From: CAYZUC01 sp964481705
GTDB taxonomy: Bacteria > Bacillota > Clostridia > Lachnospirales > Lachnospiraceae
Assembly (NCBI GenBank): GCA_964481705.1
Contig: CAYZUC010000004.1
Span: 1-64,000 of the forward strand
Direction: 5' to 3'
Length of the DNA stretch: 64,000 nt
The first letter of the stretch is position 1. Every line of letters starts with the position of its first letter. Of the stretch, positions 26,600 through 35,790 are shown piece after piece. A program made the translations under genes and the position numbers. The notes under the pieces were generated by a model. The model was not told the DNA's origin and ran no database searches. It saw only the letters and a program-made list of their open reading frames with translations.

Positions 26600-26641
26600 A
26601 AAAAGGGAGCGACTGCAGAAGTGCTGGTTCGTTCCCTTTTT
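26600..26641 (+). terminator. Intrinsic terminator after the small orphan gene
   Basis: AAAAAGGGAGCGAC and GTTCGTTCCCTTTTT form an imperfect long stem ending in Ts. Confidence 0.75.
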
Positions 26642-26684
26642 CAATTAGAACAGTTACGATGAATGGGCATAGAATTGAGGAAAA

Positions 26685-27401
26685 ATGGAGAAACAGAGAT
26701 TAAATAAGTATTTATCAGATATTGGATGGTGTTCGAGAAGAGAAGCAGATCGATTAACGGAAGCTGGAAAAATCATGATTGATGGAAGGAAAGCTGTCCT
26801 TGGGGAAAAAGTAAGTGGAGCAGAGGAAATTCTTATTAATGGGAAATCGATAAAAACAAATCATAAAAAGGTTATTCTTGCATATAATAAACCGGTTGGC
26901 ATTGTCTGCTCGACCAAGAATCAAGGAGGAGAACAGAATAACATAGTGGATGCTGTTCACTATCCGTTGCGTGTTTATCCTGTGGGTCGACTGGATAAAG
27001 ATTCGCAGGGATTAATCTTTATGACAAATGATGGAGATATCGTTAATAAAATTATGAAAGCCGGGAACAAGCACGAGAAAGAATATGAGGTAGTGGTTAA
27101 TCAGCCGATTACTCGTGACTTCCTTCAAAAAATGCAAAAAGGTGTGAATATTGAGGATGGTAAGACAAGACCATGTAGAGTGGAGAAGACAGGCAAGAGT
27201 TCGTTTCGCATAATTCTGACACAAGGCATGAATCGTCAGATAAGGCGTATGTGCGAGGTACTGTCGTATGAGGTTGTATCCTTGAAACGAATTAGAATAA
27301 TGAATATAACATTGGGTGACATTCCTATGGGTAAGTATCGTGAACTGACAGAAGAGGAAATGGCAGGATTACGTAAGCTTATCAAGCACTCAAATAATTA
27401 A
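26685..27401 (+). CDS. 23S rRNA pseudouridine synthase, RluF-like
   Basis: A 238-residue RsuA-family pseudouridine synthase. The N-terminal S4 domain reads RLNKYLSDIGWCSRREADRLTEAGKIMIDG. The catalytic motif is YPVGRLDKDSQGLIFMTNDGD (Asp nucleophile), followed by KEYEVVV and GMNRQIRRMCEVLSYEVVSLKRIRI. The overall shape is closest to RluF (23S U2604), but RluB/RluE-like alternatives cannot be excluded by eye. It is followed by ligA after 24 bp. Confidence 0.88.
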   Translation: MEKQRLNKYLSDIGWCSRREADRLTEAGKIMIDGRKAVLGEKVSGAEEILINGKSIKTNHKKVILAYNKPVGIVCSTKNQGGEQNNIVDAVHYPLRVYPVGRLDKDSQGLIFMTNDGDIVNKIMKAGNKHEKEYEVVVNQPITRDFLQKMQKGVNIEDGKTRPCRVEKTGKSSFRIILTQGMNRQIRRMCEVLSYEVVSLKRIRIMNITLGDIPMGKYRELTEEEMAGLRKLIKHSNN

Positions 27402-27425
27402 TCAGATAGATGGAGTGGGATTGCG

Positions 27426-29387
27426 ATGAATCATGAACAGAGAATACAGGAATTAGTAGAAAAACTGAATCAAGCTTCGGAAGCGTATTATAATGGGCAG
27501 GAAGAAATGATTTCCAACTATGAGTGGGATAAAATGTTTGATGAGCTGACTTCTCTTGAAAAGACAACAGGAATTGTCTTGCCAAACAGTCCGACACAGT
27601 CGGTTGGAGCAGAGGATAATTCAGGTGAGAAGGAGCCTCATGAGTATCCTGCTTTGTCACTCGCAAAAACAAAGAGTATAGAAGAACTGTGTAAATGGGC
27701 AGAGAATAAGAAAATCTGGCTTTCCTGGAAGCTGGATGGATTAACCTTAGTAGCCACGTATGACCAGGGTGTACTGAGAAAGCTTATGACAAGAGGAAAT
27801 GGACTTGTAGGTACAAATATCACTTATCTGAAGGATTGCATAAGAGGAGTTCCGAGTAAGATCGCTTACAAAGGACACCTTGTAGTACGGGGAGAAGCAA
27901 CGATTTCTTATCCTGATTTCGAAGATATAAATGGTATGCTGGACGATGATGATGAGAAGTACGCGAATCCAAGAAATCTTGCTTCGGGAACGCTCGCTTT
28001 GGATGACGTAGAAAAGGTGAAGGAGAGGCGCGTTCATTTCTATGCATTTACGCTTGTTTATATAGAGAGAGAAATGATTTCCTGGGGACAGAGGATGGAT
28101 TATCTCGAAGAGCTGGGATTTTCAGTGGTCGATCGTGAGGCAACAAATGCAGATGAATTAAGGATTATGGTAGATAAATGGACAAAAAAGGTAGAATCCG
28201 GAGAGATGAATGTTCCTGTTGATGGTCTTGTAATCTGTTACGATGACACGGTCTATGCTGCGGATGGCCCGGTAACCGGACACCATGCAATTAAGGCCGG
28301 GTATGCATTCAAATGGAAAGATACTGCAGCTGATACAAAGTTGAAGTATGTGGAATGGTCATGTGCTGCCTCTACAATATCTCCGGTTGCTGTTTTCGAA
28401 CCGGTTCAGTTAGAGGGCACTACAGTTTCGAGAGCCTCGCTGTGTAATTTATCAGAGATGAAAAGACTTGGAATAGGCGGACCTGGTACGGTACTGAGTT
28501 GTATCAAAAGTAATAAAATCATCCCAAAGATTATTAAAGTCAAGGAAAAGGTAGGGGAACTCGAAATACCTGATTTGTGTCCGGCTTGTCGTGCAGCAAC
28601 GGAGAAACATGTGAGTCCGAAAAGTAATACAATTACCTTACACTGTACGAATCCGGACTGTCCGGCCAAAGATGTGCAGCGCTTTACAAGATTCGTAAGC
28701 AAGACAGGAATGGATATTGATGGTCTTTCTATTCAGACTATGTTAAGATTTATAAATGAAGGTTATATCAAAGATTTCTGTGATATTTATCATTTATCAG
28801 AGCACTATGAGGCAATCAAAGAGCTGGAAGGTTTTGGCGAGAAGTCCTGCGATAATATGGAGCGCTCCATTGAAAAGAGCAGAAAGATACATCCAGTTAA
28901 ATTTATCTATGCGCTATGTATTCCATTAATTGGTATTGATGCAGGAAAAAAGATTGTCGACAGTATAGGTTTTGATGCATTTTTAGAAAGACTTAGAAAT
29001 AACGAAGATTTCGTTGATATAGATGGTATTGGTCCTGAAAGATCGGGCTCCATTTTAAAATGGTATTCTGAGAGAAATCATGCATCCCTGTTAGAGAGAT
29101 TACTGAAGGAATTGGAAATCGAAAGGGTAGAGACGAGAAAGGCTGGTGGAGCCTGTGAGAATCTTACCTTTGTTATTACGGGTGATGTACATCGATTTGA
29201 GAATAGGAATGAATTTAAAAAGTATGTAGAAAGTAACAATGGTAAGGTTACGGGATCAGTATCCCAAAAAACGAATTTTTTGATCAATAACGATGCGACA
29301 AGCAATTCCTCAAAAAATAGAAAAGCAAAGGAACTTGGAATACCAATACTTACAGAAGAAGAGTTTATTGAGAAATTTGGAATCTAA
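27426..29387 (+). CDS. ligA: NAD+-dependent DNA ligase, divergent LigA
   Basis: A 653-residue LigA with the standard order: Ia domain, adenylation domain (WKLDGLTL, Lys nucleophile), OB fold, Cys4 zinc finger (CPAC...CTNPDCPAKD), helix-hairpin-helix repeats (LEGFGEKS, IDGIGPE) and a C-terminal BRCT domain (FVITGDV). Several usually fixed residues differ. The Ia motif reads SNYEWD instead of SDAEYD-like, and TRGNG replaces TRGDG. These sit in NAD+-recognition regions. It may be a second, specialised ligase. It is followed 18 bp later by the TPR/trypsin gene. Confidence 0.9.
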   Translation: MNHEQRIQELVEKLNQASEAYYNGQEEMISNYEWDKMFDELTSLEKTTGIVLPNSPTQSVGAEDNSGEKEPHEYPALSLAKTKSIEELCKWAENKKIWLSWKLDGLTLVATYDQGVLRKLMTRGNGLVGTNITYLKDCIRGVPSKIAYKGHLVVRGEATISYPDFEDINGMLDDDDEKYANPRNLASGTLALDDVEKVKERRVHFYAFTLVYIEREMISWGQRMDYLEELGFSVVDREATNADELRIMVDKWTKKVESGEMNVPVDGLVICYDDTVYAADGPVTGHHAIKAGYAFKWKDTAADTKLKYVEWSCAASTISPVAVFEPVQLEGTTVSRASLCNLSEMKRLGIGGPGTVLSCIKSNKIIPKIIKVKEKVGELEIPDLCPACRAATEKHVSPKSNTITLHCTNPDCPAKDVQRFTRFVSKTGMDIDGLSIQTMLRFINEGYIKDFCDIYHLSEHYEAIKELEGFGEKSCDNMERSIEKSRKIHPVKFIYALCIPLIGIDAGKKIVDSIGFDAFLERLRNNEDFVDIDGIGPERSGSILKWYSERNHASLLERLLKELEIERVETRKAGGACENLTFVITGDVHRFENRNEFKKYVESNNGKVTGSVSQKTNFLINNDATSNSSKNRKAKELGIPILTEEEFIEKFGI

Positions 29388-29405
29388 AAATGTGGGGAGT
29401 ATCAG

Positions 29406-31616
29406 ATGGGGCGAAATAAAAAATCGCACAAATGGATTATTGTTTTCCTGGTTTTCCTATTGGTTGGAAATGTGGGATTATCAATACCGGTATATGCGTT
29501 CGAGAGCAATGTGAAAAATGAAAAAGCAAATACTTTCCTAAAAGCAAAGAATTATGGGAAGGCAGTTTTGTTGTATGAAGACACATTAAAAGAGGAGCCT
29601 GAAGACTTTGAGGCTGGCTTTGGACGTGCTATGTGTCTTGTTAAGCTCAATCGTTATTACCTTGCATTAGAGCAGCTATCGGTCATGAAGGGATCTGATG
29701 AAGAAGAATTACTCAAAATATCGGATAGTATCAGACAGATTAAAATGACGCTGTTGGACTCTCCAAACGAAGAGATTCTTTCTTATTATCGTGACTTAAT
29801 AGAGAATGAGGATAGTTTTCAGGCGATGGATATTATTTTACGGAATTATCCGGATTATCCAACGACAGACTATTATCGTGCTATGTTATATACAGAGGTT
29901 TTTACATATCCTTTTTGCAAAGAAATGAATGGCTCTTCACTTCAAGAATTGGGAGACTTCTATCGCGATATCGTAACGGAGTTTCCATGGCAGGAAAGCT
30001 TCCAAAATGCTTATCGGGAGAATCTTGCTATCAGAATTGATAAAGACCTTACCGAGAATAAACTCATCGATGTAAAGGCATTGATCACAACCGCATTGGC
30101 TTCCGACCCAGATAATCTCAAGTTTCTTTTGAGTCAAGGAGAATTATACTATGAAACGGGAGAGTATGAGAGTTCAAGACGGCTCATGGAAGAGGTAATC
30201 CATAAGGACCCCACGTTAAAGTCTGCATATTCCTATCTTATGCGGTGTGAATATCGCGAGAAGGAATATCTGGAGACAATTGAAACAGCCAATCAATTAC
30301 TAGCTTTGGATAATCAGAATATTTATGGTTTCACATATCTGTATCTTGCAAATCTTAAATTGAATCGCAGGGAGGAATCCCGTATATGGTTGGAGGCTAT
30401 CAGAAATTATGAGGGGGATTTCTATGATAAAGCCTGTGCCTTATCATTAGTTGGGAAAAGGAAACTTGCGCTACAGTATTTAACACACGCCATTGAGATG
30501 GATCCTAAGGTTATGTATTACGCTAAATATGATGAGGATCTCAACTCATTACATTATTTTGCAGAATTTCGTAAGCTTGTTCAAGAGGAATACATCGAAG
30601 AGCTTAGCGACTTTTACGCAACTATTATTTTAGGAATCGGACTCCTTTGCTTTGCCATAATTCTTCTTTTCGATTACTGTGATAAAAGAAAGCCAAGCAG
30701 AAACACTGTAAAAATGTTGTTATTTTGTGTTTTGCTATGTCTTAGCCTATTGTATCCGAAGGAAGTTATGGCGAAAGATCATAAGCTGCGAGAGAAGGAA
30801 ACAGAAAGATTTTTTGGTCAATCCATGGAAGATCAAGATAAAACAATATCTGCGAATCATTCTGAAACAAAGAATTATATCGGAAACGATACTGCAGATC
30901 TGTGTTGTGACAATGAACTGGAATGGATGCTGCAGAATATTGAAATAAATGAACATACAATAACGCCTATGGACGAGGGAGATATCGAGGAAGCATCTGT
31001 TATCAACCAATGTGCCACGGTTAATGTCCAGTCTGTTTCCGGAGGGGGACAGATTTATGGACAAGGAAGTGGAATTATAGTAGGTTATGATGAGGATAAA
31101 ATTACGATTATTGGCTGTCGTCATACATTATATACCGACAATATAAGAGTTCGCTTTGGCAATGGAGACAGCGCAAGAGCTGAGGTTGTTGGAAAGTCAG
31201 AGAATAATGATTTTATGGTATTACATGTTCCAATCGACAAATTATTTATCGAGACTAAGGATTATGTAAAAAAAGTCAGCATCGATTATTCTGTGAATGA
31301 GAATTTGAAGATTAATGATGAAGTAGTAACAAATGGATTTATAACAACAAAGGGATATATCACTTTTCCAGGCAGCATTTTGAATCTTAGCAGGAGCTAT
31401 CATAACTTTCAGCCTTATTATACGAATCATGTTCCTTATTTATTAACCTCTACCAAGGCGGTAGCAGGAACTTCCGGTGGAGGAACCTTTGATGAGTATG
31501 GCAATTTTATTGGGTTACAGGCAGGAATTGTAGTGCCAACAGGTGAAAGATATGTAGTTCCGTTCTCTACGATAGTAGAAGAATATTTTGAGATTACTGG
31601 AGAAAGTCTTGAATAA
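29406..31616 (+). CDS. Membrane protein with extracellular TPR domain and trypsin-like protease domain
   Basis: This 736-residue protein starts with a signal/anchor helix (WIIVFLVFLLVGNVGLSIPVYA, residues ~9-30). A tetratricopeptide array follows (residues ~35-395; AKNYGKAVLLYEDTLKEEP, ALASDPDNLKFLLSQGELYYETGEY). Two membrane helices (FYATIILGIGLLCFAIILLF ~402-423; VKMLLFCVLLCLSLLYP ~433-450) enclose a short basic loop. The last ~220 residues form a chymotrypsin-like domain with His in GCRHTLY, Asp in ENNDFMVL and Ser in AGTSGGGTFD. By topology both TPR and protease should be outside. The substrate is unknown. It lies between ligA and metA. Confidence 0.8.
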   Translation: MGRNKKSHKWIIVFLVFLLVGNVGLSIPVYAFESNVKNEKANTFLKAKNYGKAVLLYEDTLKEEPEDFEAGFGRAMCLVKLNRYYLALEQLSVMKGSDEEELLKISDSIRQIKMTLLDSPNEEILSYYRDLIENEDSFQAMDIILRNYPDYPTTDYYRAMLYTEVFTYPFCKEMNGSSLQELGDFYRDIVTEFPWQESFQNAYRENLAIRIDKDLTENKLIDVKALITTALASDPDNLKFLLSQGELYYETGEYESSRRLMEEVIHKDPTLKSAYSYLMRCEYREKEYLETIETANQLLALDNQNIYGFTYLYLANLKLNRREESRIWLEAIRNYEGDFYDKACALSLVGKRKLALQYLTHAIEMDPKVMYYAKYDEDLNSLHYFAEFRKLVQEEYIEELSDFYATIILGIGLLCFAIILLFDYCDKRKPSRNTVKMLLFCVLLCLSLLYPKEVMAKDHKLREKETERFFGQSMEDQDKTISANHSETKNYIGNDTADLCCDNELEWMLQNIEINEHTITPMDEGDIEEASVINQCATVNVQSVSGGGQIYGQGSGIIVGYDEDKITIIGCRHTLYTDNIRVRFGNGDSARAEVVGKSENNDFMVLHVPIDKLFIETKDYVKKVSIDYSVNENLKINDEVVTNGFITTKGYITFPGSILNLSRSYHNFQPYYTNHVPYLLTSTKAVAGTSGGGTFDEYGNFIGLQAGIVVPTGERYVVPFSTIVEEYFEITGESLE

Positions 31617-31676
31617 ATACCGGGAAGATGATAGTATTTAGGATATTGTCTGTACTACATCAAAGGAGTGATTGAA

Positions 31677-32582
31677 ATGCCAATTAGAGTTCAAAGTGAT
31701 CTTCCAGCAAAGGAAATATTGGAGAATGAGAATATTTTCGTTATGGATGAGAATCGTTCGATCCATCAGGATATTCGTCCGTTGAAGATAATTATTTTGA
31801 ATCTAATGCCACTAAAAGAGGATACGGAGCTTCAGCTTTTACGTGCACTATCAAATACACCTTTGCAGATTGATATTACTTTTTTAACAGTAAAGAGTCA
31901 TGTATCGGTGAATACATCTGCAAATCATTTAAATCAGTTTTATACAACAATTGATGAGGTACGTTCTCATCGGTTTGATGGTATGATTATTACTGGAGCA
32001 CCGGTAGAACAGATGGCGTTTGAAGAAGTCGACTATTGGGAAGAATTGAAACAGATTATGGAATGGACAAAGGAGAGTGTTACTTCTACACTTCATATCT
32101 GTTGGGGTGCGCAGGCAGCGTTGTATTATCATTACGGCTTTGATAAGATTCTATTAGATAAGAAACTATTTGGAATATATGATCATGTAGTATCCAACCG
32201 AAAGGTTCCACTGGTGAGAGGATTTGATGACCATTTTATGGCGCCTCACAGTCGATATACTACGGTTTCGTCAGAAGCCATTCACAATTGTAAGGAGTTA
32301 ACCGTTTTGGCTGAGTCCAAAGAAGCAGGTATCTATCTTGCACTTGCGGAAGAAGGAAAACAAATCTTCTTGATGGGGCATCCGGAGTATGACAGAGTGT
32401 CTTTACAGAATGAGTATCTCAGAGATGTTAATAAGGGACTTGATATAGAGGTGCCGTATAATTACTACCGTAATAATGATCCGACTACAAAACCGGACCT
32501 TCAATGGAGATCACATGCAAATATTTTGTATACAAACTGGTTGAACTACTATGTATATCAGCAGACCCCTTATGATCTTTAA
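31677..32582 (+). CDS. metA: Homoserine O-acyltransferase MetA, predicted acetyl-CoA specific
   Basis: This enzyme activates homoserine for methionine synthesis. It has 301 residues from the ATG at 31677 (AAGGAG 8 nt upstream; a GTG at 31668 overlaps that site). It has the MetA core [27 protein letters not shown], catalytic Cys in HICWGAQA and catalytic His/Glu in GHPEYD. The residue deciding acyl donor (E. coli position 111) lies in [13 protein letters not shown] and appears to be Glu. Studies of B. cereus and Thermotoga MetA link Glu there to acetyl-CoA, so the product is probably O-acetylhomoserine. Confidence 0.93.
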   Translation: MPIRVQSDLPAKEILENENIFVMDENRSIHQDIRPLKIIILNLMPLKEDTELQLLRALSNTPLQIDITFLTVKSHVSVNTSANHLNQFYTTIDEVRSHRFDGMIITGAPVEQMAFEEVDYWEELKQIMEWTKESVTSTLHICWGAQAALYYHYGFDKILLDKKLFGIYDHVVSNRKVPLVRGFDDHFMAPHSRYTTVSSEAIHNCKELTVLAESKEAGIYLALAEEGKQIFLMGHPEYDRVSLQNEYLRDVNKGLDIEVPYNYYRNNDPTTKPDLQWRSHANILYTNWLNYYVYQQTPYDL

Positions 32583-32615
32583 TAAAGACAAAATAGAAAG
32601 AATGGATGAAATACG

Positions 32616-33290
32616 ATGAAATTTGAAAGAATTAATAAAAATAATGTTCGTTGTATTGTAGATAAAAAGGATCTGGAAGAATTCCAGGTAGGAATCGATG
32701 ATTTTTTTTCAAACAGCGAGAAAATACACAATTTTATACATGAAATGGTACATGAAGCCAAAAAGAAAGTGAATTATCATCCGGTAGAAGGGATACTGTC
32801 AATGCAGATTTCTGTTATTTCGGAGAATAAAATTGCTATCAATCTGTCAGAGAATGATCAGACCCAGAATATTAGTCCGGATGTTCTTCAAGATTTCAGT
32901 AAAGATGCAGAATTGCCTGATTTTCGTAAGGCTCCACCAAAGAAGAAGCCGGATAAAGAGAGTGATCCCGACAGTAAGGTTGTTGAAGTACCTCCCTCTT
33001 ATATGCGTGTGTTTTTGTTTGCAAATTTGGCTGACATTATTCGGTTTAGCGGTACGGTTTCGAGCAGATGTCAGGTGGCAAGCTCTTTATTCAAGAATGA
33101 CGGTAAGTACTACTTGTGCCTGGAAAGAGGAAATGCCTCGGTTGTTAATTTTGCAAAGACTTGTCTTAGAGCAAATGATTTTGGAAAACAGATTTCAGAC
33201 AGTCTGGCAAGAAGAGCTTTTATTGAAGAGCAATATGAGTGTATTTTCCCTAAAAAAGCAATTAATAGTCTGAATAAAATGGAACGATGA
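32616..33290 (+). CDS. mecA: MecA-like ClpC adaptor protein
   Basis: A 224-residue protein whose ends fit MecA. The N-terminal substrate-binding part is MKFERINKNNVRCIVDKKDLEEF. A charged linker follows (APPKKKPDKESDPDSK), then the C-terminal ClpC-binding region (MRVFLFANLADIIRFS to RRAFIEEQYECIF). MecA presents proteins such as ComK to ClpCP in Bacillus. The target here is unknown. A terminator follows directly. Confidence 0.85.
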   Translation: MKFERINKNNVRCIVDKKDLEEFQVGIDDFFSNSEKIHNFIHEMVHEAKKKVNYHPVEGILSMQISVISENKIAINLSENDQTQNISPDVLQDFSKDAELPDFRKAPPKKKPDKESDPDSKVVEVPPSYMRVFLFANLADIIRFSGTVSSRCQVASSLFKNDGKYYLCLERGNASVVNFAKTCLRANDFGKQISDSLARRAFIEEQYECIFPKKAINSLNKMER

Positions 33291-33293
33291 ATG

Positions 33294-33330
33294 AATCCGG
33301 TGTCTTCCGTTTGGGGGCATCGGATTTTTT
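33294..33330 (+). terminator. Intrinsic terminator after mecA
   Basis: AATCCGGTG (33294-33302) pairs with CATCGGATT (33318-33326, one G-U), followed by a T-run to 33330. Confidence 0.8.
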
Positions 33331-33331
33331 A

Positions 33332-33360
33332 TCATAAAAATAGTACTCATCCCATATATT
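33332..33360 (+). promoter_or_regulatory. Possible sigmaE promoter of spoIVA
   Basis: TCATAAA (33332-33338), a 14-bp spacer and CATATATT (33353-33360) resemble the mother-cell sigmaE consensus. spoIVA is a sigmaE gene in B. subtilis. The match is modest. Confidence 0.35.
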
Positions 33361-33388
33361 GAAATAAACGGGAATGGGGGAATGAAAA

Positions 33389-34867
33389 ATAAATCTATAT
33401 CAAGACATGAAAGTACGTACAAAAGGAGAAATATACATAGGTGTTGTGGGACCTGTGAGAACAGGAAAGTCCACCTTTATTAAGAGATTTATGGAACTAT
33501 TTGTTTTACCTCAGATTACGGATGAGAATATGAAACAGAGAGCGCGGGATGAGTTGCCGCAGAGCTCCGGAGGTAGGACAATCACCACAACAGAACCGAA
33601 GTTTATTCCGCAGGAAGCAGTTGAAATACTGCTTGGGGAGGGTATCCCCTGTAAGATAAGAATGGTTGACTGTGTAGGCTTTATGGTTGAAGGCGCCTCG
33701 GGTCATGAAGAGAACGATGCAGAACGTATGGTGAAAACGCCATGGTCAAAGGAAGAAATTCCATTTACAAGAGCAGCGGAGATAGGAACAAGAAAAGTAA
33801 TTGAAGATCATTCTACAATAGGAGTTGTCGTAACTTCAGATGGTTCTTTTGGAGACATCAAGAGAGAGAGTTATCAACCGGCAGAAGAGACAACGATTAA
33901 TGAACTGAAAAAATTTCAGAAGCCATTTGTAGTGTTACTTAACTGTGAACGACCTTTTTCAGATGAATCCACGAAGCTAGCGGAGGATTTGAAGGAAAAG
34001 TATGGAGTACCTGTTATTCCGGTAAATTGTGAGCAATTAAAGAAGGATGATATTTATCATCTGTTTCATACCATATTATATGAATTTCCTATTACAAGAA
34101 TGGAATTCTTTACACCGCAATGGGTCGAAATGCTGCCGGATGGACACGAATTAAAAAATGATTTGTTTCGTTGTGTAAGTACGCTAATGGAAGAGGTAAA
34201 TGCACTACGCGACCTGACGGATGAAGGGAGGGGATATCGAAGCTTTCAAACGGATAGTGAATTTATCCGTGAGATAAAGATTGAGAAAATGGCGATGGAT
34301 CAGGGTACAGCAAAGGTAGTTCTTCAATTAGATGATGGTCTTTACTACCAAATGTTGAGTGAAGTGACTGGTGAGGAAGTACAGAATGATTTTGAACTGA
34401 TGGAGACATTAAAGAAGCTTGCAACGATGAAAATCGAGTATGAAAAGGTTCGAGGTGCAATGGAACAGGTAAGGAGCAAGGGCTATGGTGTAGTTATGCC
34501 CGATAGGGCAGAAATCACACTGGATAAGCCGGAGCTCATCCGACACGGAAATAAATATGGTGTCAAGATCAAAGCAGAAAGCCCATCGATTCATATGATT
34601 AAAGCAAGCATAGAAACAGAAATTGCACCTATTGTAGGCACAGAACTGCAGGCACAGGATTTGATTCACTATATTGACAAGGATGGAGAGAGTGATAACG
34701 ATATTTGGGATACGAATATTTTTGGAAAGACAGTGGAACAACTTGTACAGGATGGGATTAATTCTAAAATTGCTATGATTGGTGATGATAGTCAGATGAA
34801 ACTGCAGGATAGTATGCAGAAAATTGTAAACGACACGAATGGCGGAATGGTTTGCATCATTATTTAA
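33389..34867 (+). CDS. spoIVA: Stage IV sporulation protein A, unusual start
   Basis: This spore-coat base ATPase polymerises around the forespore. Sequence from the first ATG (33407) is 486 residues: Walker A GPVRTGKSTFIKRFME near the start, Walker B-like VDCVGFMVEGASG, a Cys-containing LNCERPF region and a C-terminal tail (MVCIII). The conserved N-terminal NLYQD lies upstream of that ATG in the same frame, back to codon 33389 (ATA), after a TGA at 33383-33385. Starting at 33389 gives 492 residues, the B. subtilis length. Either ATA is used as a start, or one extra A in the AAAAATAAA stretch shifts the real ATG (33382) out of frame. Confidence 0.92.
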   Translation: MNLYQDMKVRTKGEIYIGVVGPVRTGKSTFIKRFMELFVLPQITDENMKQRARDELPQSSGGRTITTTEPKFIPQEAVEILLGEGIPCKIRMVDCVGFMVEGASGHEENDAERMVKTPWSKEEIPFTRAAEIGTRKVIEDHSTIGVVVTSDGSFGDIKRESYQPAEETTINELKKFQKPFVVLLNCERPFSDESTKLAEDLKEKYGVPVIPVNCEQLKKDDIYHLFHTILYEFPITRMEFFTPQWVEMLPDGHELKNDLFRCVSTLMEEVNALRDLTDEGRGYRSFQTDSEFIREIKIEKMAMDQGTAKVVLQLDDGLYYQMLSEVTGEEVQNDFELMETLKKLATMKIEYEKVRGAMEQVRSKGYGVVMPDRAEITLDKPELIRHGNKYGVKIKAESPSIHMIKASIETEIAPIVGTELQAQDLIHYIDKDGESDNDIWDTNIFGKTVEQLVQDGINSKIAMIGDDSQMKLQDSMQKIVNDTNGGMVCIII

Positions 34868-34892
34868 TTAATGATATACTGACTTTATCTTA

Positions 34893-34915
34893 GGGGCGAT
34901 TATGTCGCCCCGTTT
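34893..34915 (+). terminator. Terminator-like hairpin after spoIVA
   Basis: GGGGCGA (34893-34899) pairs with TCGCCCC (34905-34911), followed by GTTTT. Confidence 0.65.
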
Positions 34916-34944
34916 TAGGCGTATGATAGGAGGATAAAAAGAAT

Positions 34945-35766
34945 ATGAATAAAGAATATGAGAAGCTTTTGAACTGTTATAAGAGTATTCGTAAGATTAC
35001 AGCTTTTGAACCAGAGGTAGCACTGGTTCTTGGCTCTGGTCTAGGTGGTTATGCAGATGACATTCAGATCGAATGTGAAGTGGATTATCATGATATTGAG
35101 GATTTTCCAGTGTCGACAGTTCCTGGACATGCAGGCAAATTTGTTTTTGGGTATGTAGATAAGAAAAAAGTAGTATGCATGAAAGGAAGAGTTCACTATT
35201 ATGAAGGATATCCCATATCGGATGTAGTTCTTCCAACTAGATTAATGAAGATGCTTGGTGCAAAAACATTATTCCTTACCAATGCATCAGGTGGAATTAA
35301 TGCAGATTTTGAGGCAGGGGATTTTATGATGCTGAACGATCATGTGTCTGTATTTGCACCCAACCCTTTAGTTGGTCCAAATATTGATGAACTCGGAACA
35401 AGATTTCCAGATATGAGTCACGTTTATGATGAAGAGTTACAAAAGGTAATTCGCGATGCTGCCAAAAAGCTTGGAATCGTTTTAAAAGAAGGAATTTATG
35501 CTCAACTCACAGGACCCTCCTTTGAATCTCCTGCTGAGATACAGATGCTTTCAAAATTGGGAATTGATGCAGTTGGTATGAGTACTGTTGTAGAGGCGAT
35601 TACTGCCAATCATATGGGGATGAAGATTTGTGGCATATCCTGTGTGTGTAACATGGCTGCCGGTATTTGTAAAACACCATTGACGCATGAAGAAGTACAA
35701 GCCGCTGCGAATGCGGCAGCACCAAAATTCAAGTCACTGGTGACTGAGACGATTCGAATGATGTAA
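34945..35766 (+). CDS. Purine-nucleoside phosphorylase (trimeric, 6-oxopurine type)
   Basis: This enzyme phosphorolyses purine nucleosides to base and (deoxy)ribose 1-phosphate. It has 273 residues, typical for the trimeric PNP/MTAP superfamily. Motifs are VLGSGLGGYAD (phosphate loop), the TNASGGINADFEAGDFM region, NPLVGPN, QLTGPSFESPAEIQM and SCVCNMAAGI. The Asn in CNMAAG corresponds to the residue that selects 6-oxopurines in PNPs, whereas MTA phosphorylases have Asp. It is the first gene before mtnA, 24 bp away, which suggests a methylthioinosine substrate. AGGAGG supports the start. Confidence 0.9.
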   Translation: MNKEYEKLLNCYKSIRKITAFEPEVALVLGSGLGGYADDIQIECEVDYHDIEDFPVSTVPGHAGKFVFGYVDKKKVVCMKGRVHYYEGYPISDVVLPTRLMKMLGAKTLFLTNASGGINADFEAGDFMMLNDHVSVFAPNPLVGPNIDELGTRFPDMSHVYDEELQKVIRDAAKKLGIVLKEGIYAQLTGPSFESPAEIQMLSKLGIDAVGMSTVVEAITANHMGMKICGISCVCNMAAGICKTPLTHEEVQAAANAAAPKFKSLVTETIRMM

Positions 35767-35790
35767 AACCTGATAAAGGGAGTGTCTGTG

